Of a stretch of DNA of 64,000 nt, positions 52,258-58,732 are shown one piece after another. A program made the translations under genes and the position numbers. Origin of the DNA: Bryobacteraceae bacterium (GTDB lineage Bacteria; Acidobacteriota; Terriglobia; Bryobacterales; Bryobacteraceae). The stretch covers positions 97,011-161,010 of the forward strand of contig CANGYQ010000011.1 in NCBI GenBank assembly GCA_947458745.1, written 5' to 3'. The notes beneath the pieces were generated by a model, which searched no databases, was not told where the DNA came from, and saw only the letters and a program-made list of their open reading frames with translations. The number at the start of each line of letters is the position of its first letter. Position 1 is the first letter of the stretch.

Positions 52258-54405
52258 CTACTGAGTTACCGGCGCCCTTGCGGCGAAACCGATATTGTAT
52301 TCACTGAGGTCAGGGCCGTCCTTCCCGCCGAGAAGGCGGACAATGAACCTGCCCGATCGCTTCTGGATGACGATGTGCCAGTAATCTCGATCTTCGGTCT
52401 TCGTGACACTTATGAAATCGAGGATTGCCCGGATGGCTGCCAAGGGAAAAAGGAGTGTGTTTTCAGCCGAAGCGCATCCGAAGCATGCGTAGGGGGATTG
52501 AGCGGTATTGAGAAATTCAACCTGCGAGCGATGAAGTGCGAACCAGAAGTAAGGCACGTCGCCAGACTCTTTGTGTGTTGCTGAAACGGCACACATCAAG
52601 CGGATATGCCCATCGCCGGATTCGTAACGAGTTTGGGATACCTTTGAAAGGTGTATACCCAGATGCGCCTGGGCAAGCTTGATGCAATCACTATGGAAGG
52701 ATGCCGGAGCACCTTTGCCTGTGACGTCTGGCGTTTCCGCGATGGAGGTTTCTGGACGCGCCCAGAGCTGGATGGCAATTGCGAATAGGGACTTCGCGCG
52801 ATCCTCAATTTGCGTCGCGCCCCACAGCGCAGACTCGCCAAAGTGGCGGTTTAGCTCGAAATGACTGCTGGAGAAGAGTGCCTTCTTCTCGGCGTAGGGC
52901 CGATTACTGAGCTCAGGGTTGTAACCCGTCAGGGTCAGGTTACCAATGGTGTGCAGCCACTCCGCGTGAGTATCCGCTGCCTCCAGGCCTAGCATTTCAC
53001 TCCATTCCGGGGTGAGGGTCTGCGGCATGACGTGTTCGATACTCGATTCCGCGAAGCTGACGACCTCGTGGTGGCCGTACGACAGTTCTAGGCATTCAAG
53101 GATGACCTGACACACGCGGCTACCGTACACGGGAGAGCGGAGCCATCGCTCGGCGAATTCGGCGTCCGTCGGCCAGCGCCGGTTCTTGCTCTCCCGCGCA
53201 AGCGCCATGGATAGCCATGCGGCCGGAGTTTCCGTCACCGGCTTGGATTTGCACAAGGCAATAAATACGCCGGACAATGAATTTGAGGGAACCCCCACAA
53301 CATTTCGCCGAACGATAAAGGAGAAAAGTATCCCTAAGGCCGCGAGAAACTCAGCAAGAGCAAACTGCCCGTCAGCGTAGTCCTCGTAAATTGATAGGAG
53401 GAAAGGGTACACGCTACCGAAATCAAGCCGTCTGAAGCGGTCGAAATACTGCCTGAGTTCCACTTGTGGTTCCGAAACAAGTCCCAAAATCCGGGCGTAC
53501 AGGGTTGACAACCGTTCCATGCGGGTCATCAGGATACGCACGGAATCAGTGTCGGAATCGGTCACCAGCCGCCTCACGGCGGTATACACATCTCCCTTGC
53601 GCACTTCCTCGCCTTCTGCGCCGAGGAAGTGCCGCATGAATTCCGTCAATCCTACGCCGAGACGGGTTTGCATTGGTAGCCACAGACCGTCATACACCGC
53701 CTGTTGGTCGGAGACCGGAAAACGCATCAGGAAATAGTTGCGCACCAGGTCCGACTGCTCGAGCGGGGAACCCTTGAAGTTAAGGCTCTCAAAAATCAGG
53801 TAGGGATCATCGGTGTCGCTGAGGTTGATCATCACAACCATCAGCCGTTTCTCAATGATGTCCAGGATGCGTTTGGGCTCGATCTTCTCGCCTTCGTAAC
53901 TGTCCCCGCGCAACCGGCGTCTGAAATAGTCGTAGGCTTTCTTGAACTGAGAATCCGATATGGGACCGCCGGAATCATGGACGAGCCCCGCATAGGCGGC
54001 CCGGTCGCCCTGAGTGGGAAGGATCTTGAAGAACTCCGTGCCTTCGCATCCATCGTTGGTTAAATAGAAATGCTGAATCCGGCGGTACGCCACCTGCTGC
54101 TCTGCGCCAAGGAGGTCGCGCACTGCGCACATAAGGATGGAAATCGTCGTCAGGCGTTGCTGACCGTCTATGATCAGGAATTTGGAAACGCCAACTGGGA
54201 CACTCCGGGCAGGCATGGTCACCACCGCGCCCATGAAGTGGGTGGCCTTGTCGTCGGCCTCGTTCGAGTCGTAAAAGACCATAACGTCTTCCCATAGGGT
54301 CCGCCACTGCTTTTCAGACCACGTGTAGGGGCGCTGGAATAAAGGCACTACATTCTGCTTGAACCCGCTGTAATAGTTGATAACGAGTGTCGGCGTGGCT
54401 TCCAT
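52258..54405 (-). CDS. DUF262/DUF1524 protein (GmrSD-type restriction family)
   Basis: 715 residues. The N-terminal DUF262 (ParB/sulfiredoxin-like NTPase, GmrS) carries VVPLFQRPYTWSEKQWRTLW and the signature FLIIDGQQRLTTISILM. The DUF1524 HNH nuclease part (GmrD) has SSIEHVMPQTLTPEW (His-X-Met-Pro in the HXXP position) and HTIGNLTLTGYNPELSN. Fused GmrSD proteins cut phage DNA with modified (glucosylated) cytosines. About 150 further residues form an extra C-terminal domain (HIRLMCAVSATHKESGDVPY, RDYWHIVIQKRSGRFIVRLL) of unknown role. Base composition is visibly less GC-rich than the neighbours, suggesting transfer. A TAAACT box lies 12 bases before the ATG. The 210 bases up to acnA hold no gene. 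Confidence 0.88.
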   Translation of the reverse strand: MEATPTLVINYYSGFKQNVVPLFQRPYTWSEKQWRTLWEDVMVFYDSNEADDKATHFMGAVVTMPARSVPVGVSKFLIIDGQQRLTTISILMCAVRDLLGAEQQVAYRRIQHFYLTNDGCEGTEFFKILPTQGDRAAYAGLVHDSGGPISDSQFKKAYDYFRRRLRGDSYEGEKIEPKRILDIIEKRLMVVMINLSDTDDPYLIFESLNFKGSPLEQSDLVRNYFLMRFPVSDQQAVYDGLWLPMQTRLGVGLTEFMRHFLGAEGEEVRKGDVYTAVRRLVTDSDTDSVRILMTRMERLSTLYARILGLVSEPQVELRQYFDRFRRLDFGSVYPFLLSIYEDYADGQFALAEFLAALGILFSFIVRRNVVGVPSNSLSGVFIALCKSKPVTETPAAWLSMALARESKNRRWPTDAEFAERWLRSPVYGSRVCQVILECLELSYGHHEVVSFAESSIEHVMPQTLTPEWSEMLGLEAADTHAEWLHTIGNLTLTGYNPELSNRPYAEKKALFSSSHFELNRHFGESALWGATQIEDRAKSLFAIAIQLWARPETSIAETPDVTGKGAPASFHSDCIKLAQAHLGIHLSKVSQTRYESGDGHIRLMCAVSATHKESGDVPYFWFALHRSQVEFLNTAQSPYACFGCASAENTLLFPLAAIRAILDFISVTKTEDRDYWHIVIQKRSGRFIVRLLGGKDGPDLSEYNIGFAARAPVTQ

Positions 54406-54575
54406 GAGTTTCTGTTGAGTTTACCAGCCGCAAGGCTCCTCAGTCCTTCGCTCCAAGGAGCTTCCGAACAACATTTCGCTTGGTGACTCCAGCCGTCCTT
54501 CATTGGTCGGCATTCCAAGAAGTTTGTGGATGGAGGGCATGAGATCGAGCAGTCACCGTGGAAATAGATCATCGT

Positions 54576-54623
54576 TCTCCCGCAAAGCCGCCGATGTGCA
54601 AAGTTTCTCTTGGCGGCTTTGCG
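54576..54623. repeat. palindromic REP/MITE-like repeat, copy 1
   Basis: TCTCCCGCAAAGCCGCC followed by 31 more bases that align with copy 2. Internally a perfect 12-bp dyad CGCAAAGCCGCC / GGCGGCTTTGCG with a 19-base loop. It lies in the approximately 270-base noncoding stretch before the hicB relic; the rest of that stretch (54406-54575) shows nothing I recognise. Confidence 0.7.
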
Positions 54624-54679
54624 CATTCGCAAGAATCGTTTTCGACATGGGCATCGAAGAGACTCGCGACAATATCGAT

Positions 54680-54888
54680 ATGCGCCAAGTCCTCCTCCAT
54701 CGTGGCGAAGACGGCTCCTGGGTGGCCGAATGCCCTAGAGCCTTCCGGGATATGTTTCGCCAAGGCCTGATCAGCAAATAGCACTCGAAAACATCAAGGA
54801 AGCCATCACCGCCTACATCGCCGCCCTGGAAGCTGACAATCTGGCCGTCCCCGCGGATCAGTTCGACGCTCATCGTTTCACTGTCTGA
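54680..54888 (+). pseudogene. frameshifted hicB-like antitoxin
   Basis: Frame one reads MRQVLLHRGEDGSWVAECP, the typical HicB start (a half-RNase-H fold with GEDG-W-AECP). It then shifts. The frame two bases on, from 54739, continues SLPGYVS, and after a divergent stretch ALENIKEAITAYIAALEADN, ending at TGA 54886-54888. Joined, this is a HicB of normal short length. The sequence CTAGAGCC at 54735-54742, where CTAGCC is expected, suggests a 2-base AG duplication. No intact hicA toxin gene is next to it. The locus is probably dead. Confidence 0.75.
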
Positions 54889-54927
54889 CCAGCCTCACCA
54901 CCGCCACAAAGCCTGATAGACTTCGAA

Positions 54928-55125
54928 ATGGAGACGCTAATGGACGCACTAGCGGAAGAACTCGACATCAAGCTGCGCACATGGACGCCGGAAACGGCTG
55001 CACAGGTTCGTGATCGCGTGTCCGAAGTGATCAGTTTGGCGGATGATGATCTACTGGACGTGATGCGCTCCCGGTCGCGCGAACAGGAAGTGTTGGATCT
55101 CCTGGATGAAGACCCAGCCCGGTGA
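54928..55125 (+). CDS. putative antitoxin of a PemK/MazF-type module
   Basis: 65 residues, acidic: METLMDALAEELDIKLRTWT followed by an alpha-helical stretch and an acidic C-terminus (LDLLDEDPAR). No AbrB or other DNA-binding fold is evident. It is identified by position: its 3' end overlaps the start of the PemK/MazF toxin remnant by 20 bases, the usual antitoxin-first arrangement. A TAGACT box lies 5 bases before the ATG, with no Shine-Dalgarno. With the toxin truncated it is probably an orphan. Confidence 0.6.
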   Translation: METLMDALAEELDIKLRTWTPETAAQVRDRVSEVISLADDDLLDVMRSRSREQEVLDLLDEDPAR

Positions 55126-55192
55126 GATCTGGCTCGCCGACCTCGGCTTAGCGGCAAAGACGCGTCCGGTGATTATGGGACCGGCCGCTTAG
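55106..55192 (+). pseudogene. truncated PemK/MazF toxin
   Basis: 28 residues: MKTQPGEIWLADLGLAAKTR, then PVIMGPAA and a stop. The start PGEIWLADLG--AKTRPV is the typical first strand and loop of MazF/PemK mRNA endonucleases, which are about 110 residues long. The frame ends exactly where the second palindromic repeat begins (55193), and I see no continuation after it, so roughly three quarters of the toxin is lost. Confidence 0.75.
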
Positions 55193-55240
55193 TCTCCCGC
55201 AAAGCCGCCAAGACGCAAAGAACCTCTTGGAAGTTTCGCC
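55193..55240. repeat. palindromic REP/MITE-like repeat, copy 2
   Basis: Starts with the same 17 bases as copy 1 (TCTCCCGCAAAGCCGCC) and stays alignable over about 48 bases, including the inner CTCTTGG. Its right arm has decayed (GGAAGTTTCGCC versus GGCGGCTTTGCG in copy 1). Confidence 0.65.
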
Positions 55241-55368
55241 CCTTGGCCCGGTCTCGCGAACAAGGAGTCTTGGGCCGCTTGGACTGCTAGTAAGCTGACC
55301 TTCGCAGGTTACTCGGCGCGGGGGAGATTCTTCGCTGTGGCAATGGCCGACGCATTGCGAGAAATGCT

Positions 55369-56076
55369 CTATCCGCGCGGTTGCTTTTTCAGCTGGGCCA
55401 GTACTGCGGCGGCGTCCTTGGTGACTGGTGGGCCGTGACCGACGCAGAGGTACTCGACGCCGGCAAACTCATTTAGTTTGCCGACCGACCGCACATTCTC
55501 GGCCATGTCCAGCGTCAGCCCGGCCCACCCGGCCTCCACCTTGGGCCAACTCACCACCACATCGCCGACAAACAGGGCCTTCTTTTCCGGCCACCAATAA
55601 GACAGACAACCCGGCGTGTGCCCGGGCGTCGAGACCGCGATCAGCGGCCCAATGCGGTCGCCTTCTTTGATCGTGCCGTCCACCTTGCAGAGCGGATGCT
55701 TGCCCAGCCCCAGCGCTAGGCCGATCTGCAGCTTGTAGGCCTCACGCGGCGGTTTGGGCCACAGGGAGACGCGAGTGGCCTTGCGGCTGCCATCAACGAT
55801 GCCCGCTTCCCATTCATGCGTCAATACCGTCGCCCCGGTGGCCGCCTTGAGCACCGATGTCGACCCGATGTGGGAGCGGTGCGCGTGCGAGTGGATGATG
55901 CGCTTCCATTCCGATGGCTGGCGGCCCATCTTCGCAATGGCACCCAGTACTTTCTTTCCGTCGGTGTCAAACAAGCTGTCGATCAGGGTAAGCCCGTCGC
56001 CCGTGTCCAGCAGGAATGCGCCAACATATCCGCCCTGCTCCTGGGTGAGGTAGTGAAGGCCATCGGTGATTTTCAT
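55369..56076 (-). CDS. MBL-fold hydrolase with altered metal motif
   Basis: 235 residues, no signal peptide, glyoxalase-II-like beta-lactamase fold. Seen: GAFLLDTGDGLTLIDSLFDT, VSTPGHTPGCLSYWWPEKKA (third His), FVGDVVVSWP (bridging Asp) and YLCVGHGPPV (last His). The signature HXHXDH reads HAHRSH (IIHSHAHRSHIGS), so the Asp that normally binds the second metal and activates water is replaced by Ser. It may bind a single metal or be inactive. ATG 56076 is chosen because a CACAAT box lies 6 bases upstream and the longer frame is antisense to the divergent hydrolase. Confidence 0.82.
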   Translation of the reverse strand: MKITDGLHYLTQEQGGYVGAFLLDTGDGLTLIDSLFDTDGKKVLGAIAKMGRQPSEWKRIIHSHAHRSHIGSTSVLKAATGATVLTHEWEAGIVDGSRKATRVSLWPKPPREAYKLQIGLALGLGKHPLCKVDGTIKEGDRIGPLIAVSTPGHTPGCLSYWWPEKKALFVGDVVVSWPKVEAGWAGLTLDMAENVRSVGKLNEFAGVEYLCVGHGPPVTKDAAAVLAQLKKQPRG

Positions 56077-56082
56077 GCGTGC

Positions 56083-56088
56083 ATTGTG
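56083..56088 (-). promoter_or_regulatory. -10-like box CACAAT
   Basis: Minus-strand CACAAT ends 6 bases before the ATG at 56076. It departs from TATAAT at two positions, so support is modest. Confidence 0.35.
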
Positions 56089-56173
56089 TCGGAGAGTGTG
56101 GCCGATTGCATCCCATCCATCCTGATCCACCCCAGTGACAGCGGGGCCGATTACAGTGGTACCCTCCCTGGAT

Positions 56174-57322
56174 ATGGCACGCATCTCCCGGCGCGAACTT
56201 GGCATGGCGGCTTTGACGGCTGCTTCCGCCAGCGCAGCAGACACGAAGTATACCGGTGCACTGGATGGCTTTGAGGCCAAGGTGAACACCACCACCTTTG
56301 ACCCCACGGCCTGGACCCGGGAGCGCTGGAAGACAGCGCCTCTGCAACTGACCTATAAGCCCGCCCCGGCCCGTGAGACCCAGGCGTGGCAGCGCAAGCT
56401 ACGGCTGAAAATCGCGGAGTTGGTGGGCGGTATCCCGGCCGCGCGCCCGCCGCTGAAGACCCAGTTATTGGAGACGCGCACCTTTCCCGGTTACCGCCGG
56501 GAGAAGTTGGTGATTGAGACCCGGCCTGGGGTGGCCATGCTGGCCTATGTGTTGACGCCCCTGGGCGCCACGGCTCCCCTACCCACCGTCATCTGCGTGC
56601 CTGGCCACGGGCGTGGCGTGGATGACATTGTAGGCGTGGCCGACGATGGCCGGGACCGCACCGACAAGGCGGGCTATCAGCACGACTTCGCGTTGCAGGC
56701 CGTGGAGCAGGGGATGGCGGCCATCGCCATTGAACCCATGGGGTTTGGTTGCCGCCGCGACGAGAAGACGCGCCGTCGCGGACTGGGCACCAGTTCCTGC
56801 CAGCCCAATGCGGGCGCGGCGCTGCTGTTGGGCGAGACCATGATCGGCTGGCGCGCTTACGACGTGATCCGCACCATCGATTACATCGAAACGCGCAAGG
56901 ACCTGGACGCCAAGCGCATCGGCTGCATGGGCATTTCCGGCGGCGGCACGGTGACGCTGTTCACGACGGCGCTGGAACCGCGCATTAAGGCGGCCTTTGT
57001 ATCGGGTTACCTGAACACATTTCGCGATTCGATCCTCAGCATCTCTCACTGCATCGACAATTATGTTCCTGGAATTCTGAACTGGGCCGAGATGTACGAT
57101 GTAGCGGGTCTGATCGCCCCCCGAGCGCTGTTTGTCGAATCCGGCGACAGGGACAACATTTTTCCGGTAGAGGCCAGCCGCGAAGCGGTGGCCCGGGTGA
57201 AGGCGGTCTACACGGCCTTGGGTGCGCCCGACCGGGTGGGACATGAGGTTTTTGGCGGGGAGCACAGCTTTCACGGCGTTCAGGGTTTACCGTTTTTGAA
57301 GCGGGTCCTCTCGGATAGTTAA
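56174..57322 (+). CDS. exported alpha/beta hydrolase, AXE1/abhydrolase_7-like
   Basis: 382 residues. The leader MARISRRELGMAALTAASAS has a twin arginine. The catalytic domain starts after a helical cap: TVICVPGHGRGVDDIVG (oxyanion-loop region), AVEQGMAAIAIEPMGFG, the nucleophile elbow IGCMGISGGGTVTLF, the acid region RALFVESGDRDNIFP, and GGEHSFHG with the catalytic His. This is the acetyl-xylan-esterase/AXE1-like type abundant in plant-polymer degraders; it probably removes acyl groups from polysaccharides. ATG 56174 (the second in-frame ATG) is used because it begins the leader. It is divergent from the MBL gene. Confidence 0.83.
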   Translation: MARISRRELGMAALTAASASAADTKYTGALDGFEAKVNTTTFDPTAWTRERWKTAPLQLTYKPAPARETQAWQRKLRLKIAELVGGIPAARPPLKTQLLETRTFPGYRREKLVIETRPGVAMLAYVLTPLGATAPLPTVICVPGHGRGVDDIVGVADDGRDRTDKAGYQHDFALQAVEQGMAAIAIEPMGFGCRRDEKTRRRGLGTSSCQPNAGAALLLGETMIGWRAYDVIRTIDYIETRKDLDAKRIGCMGISGGGTVTLFTTALEPRIKAAFVSGYLNTFRDSILSISHCIDNYVPGILNWAEMYDVAGLIAPRALFVESGDRDNIFPVEASREAVARVKAVYTALGAPDRVGHEVFGGEHSFHGVQGLPFLKRVLSDS

Positions 57323-57325
57323 ACT
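57320..57325 (+). promoter_or_regulatory. -10 box TAAACT
   Basis: TAAACT, overlapping the stop codon of the hydrolase, lies 11 bases before the ATG at 57337. Confidence 0.4.
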
Positions 57326-57336
57326 AGTGAGTGCGA

Positions 57337-58677
57337 ATGAAAGTCACAATTATTGGCACCGGGTATGTTGGGCTCAGCACCGGTGTTTGCTTGGCATTTA
57401 TCGGACATGATGTCTACTGCGTCGACACGGACGAGGCCAAGATCGAGGCTCTCCGGGCGGGCAAGACTCCAATCTTCGAGCCGCATCTGGAAGCAGTGAT
57501 GGAAGCCGCCAAGGCGCGGCTGAACTTCACGACGAAATACGAGGAAGCCGTTCCCGGTAGCGATGTAGTTTTCCTGGCGGTGGGAACGCCGCCGCTCCCT
57601 TCGGGCAGCCCGGACCTGACCTATCTTTCCAGCGCGGCGCGCACCCTGGGGAGCCTGATGGGCGACCGCTTTACGGTCATCGTCAACAAGTCCACCGTTC
57701 CCGTCGGCAGTGGAAACTGGGTGGATTCCATCGTCCGCGACGCCTGTCCGGCGGGTGATTTCTGCATCGCCTCCAATCCCGAATTTCTGCGCGAAGGTTC
57801 CGCCCTGGGTGACAGCCTCTACCCGGACCGCATTGTGATCGGCTCGGACAACCCGCGCGGACTGGATGTGCTCTATCAGCTCTACCGCCCGATCCTGGAC
57901 CAGAGCTTTACAGCACCGTCGTTTCTTCCCCGCCCTGGCGATTGCAACTCAGCGCCACTGGTCACCACCGACCTGGCTTCGGCGGAGCTGATCAAGTATG
58001 CCGCCAACGCCTTTCTGGCGCTGAAGATCAGCTACATCAATGAGATCGGCAACCTGGCCGGTAAGGTGGGTGCCAATATCCAACATGTGGCCCGGGGCAT
58101 TGGCCTGGACAAGCGCATTGGGCCCCGCTTCTTGAATGCCGGGATCGGCTGGGGCGGGTCCTGCTTTGGCAAGGACACCTCCGCGCTGATTTCCAGCGCC
58201 CAGGAATACGGCCTGACGATGCCCATCGTGCAGGCGGGCCGCGAAACCAACTACCGGCAGCGCGACCATGTCGTGGAGCAATTGCTGGGAGCACTGAAAA
58301 TCCTGAAGGGCCGCACCATCGGCTTGTTGGGCTTGGCCTTCAAACCGGACACCGACGATCTGCGCGACGCTCCGGCGATCGATATCGCCCGCCGTCTGAT
58401 CGAGCGGGGCGCTCGCGTGCGAGCTCATGATCCGGTGGCCATGGCCAACGCTCAGCAACAGTACCCCACGCTGGGCGTTCAATGGTGCGACACCGAAGAG
58501 CAGTTGGCCCAAGGAACGGACGCTCTCGTTCTGGTGACGGAATGGGATCAATACCGGGATCTCGACTGGGCGCGGCTCAAGACCTTGATGCGGACGCCCA
58601 TCATTCTGGATGGCCGCCTGTTCCTGGACCGGGCCAAGATCACCGATGCCGGGTTGCAGTTGATCAGCCTGATCTAG
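57337..58677 (+). CDS. ugd: UDP-glucose 6-dehydrogenase
   Basis: 446 residues. It oxidises UDP-glucose to UDP-glucuronate with two NAD. The N-terminal Rossmann motif is VTIIGTGYVGLSTGV, followed by VFLAVGTPP and NKSTVPVGSG; SNPEFLREGSAL is the family block, the catalytic Cys lies in GWGGSCFGKDTSAL, and the C-terminal nucleotide-binding part has GLLGLAFKPDTDDLRDAPA. All key residues are present. UDP-glucuronate supplies capsule or exopolysaccharide synthesis, fitting the glycosyltransferase cluster that follows on the other strand. I use ATG 57337; GTG 57331 is two codons upstream. Confidence 0.96.
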   Translation: MKVTIIGTGYVGLSTGVCLAFIGHDVYCVDTDEAKIEALRAGKTPIFEPHLEAVMEAAKARLNFTTKYEEAVPGSDVVFLAVGTPPLPSGSPDLTYLSSAARTLGSLMGDRFTVIVNKSTVPVGSGNWVDSIVRDACPAGDFCIASNPEFLREGSALGDSLYPDRIVIGSDNPRGLDVLYQLYRPILDQSFTAPSFLPRPGDCNSAPLVTTDLASAELIKYAANAFLALKISYINEIGNLAGKVGANIQHVARGIGLDKRIGPRFLNAGIGWGGSCFGKDTSALISSAQEYGLTMPIVQAGRETNYRQRDHVVEQLLGALKILKGRTIGLLGLAFKPDTDDLRDAPAIDIARRLIERGARVRAHDPVAMANAQQQYPTLGVQWCDTEEQLAQGTDALVLVTEWDQYRDLDWARLKTLMRTPIILDGRLFLDRAKITDAGLQLISLI

Positions 58678-58717
58678 CCAACCCCGGCGGACCAAACTTC
58701 AGAGGGCGGGCGTGTGA

Positions 58718-58723
58718 CATAAT
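58718..58723 (+). promoter_or_regulatory. -10 box CATAAT
   Basis: GACATAATTT lies 9 bases before the ATG at 58733. Confidence 0.4.
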
Positions 58724-58732
58724 TTCCAGTTC

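Noticed and set aside
52141..52584. 147-codon plus-strand frame at the end of the DUF262 gene
   Set aside because: Mostly antisense to the DUF262 C-terminus, no Shine-Dalgarno, no motif.
54348..54632. 94-codon minus-strand frame upstream of the DUF262 gene
   Set aside because: It overlaps the DUF262 start and the repeat, with no recognisable features.
54576..55240. CRISPR array
   Set aside because: Only two dyad-symmetric copies about 600 bases apart, not regularly spaced, and no cas gene in the window.
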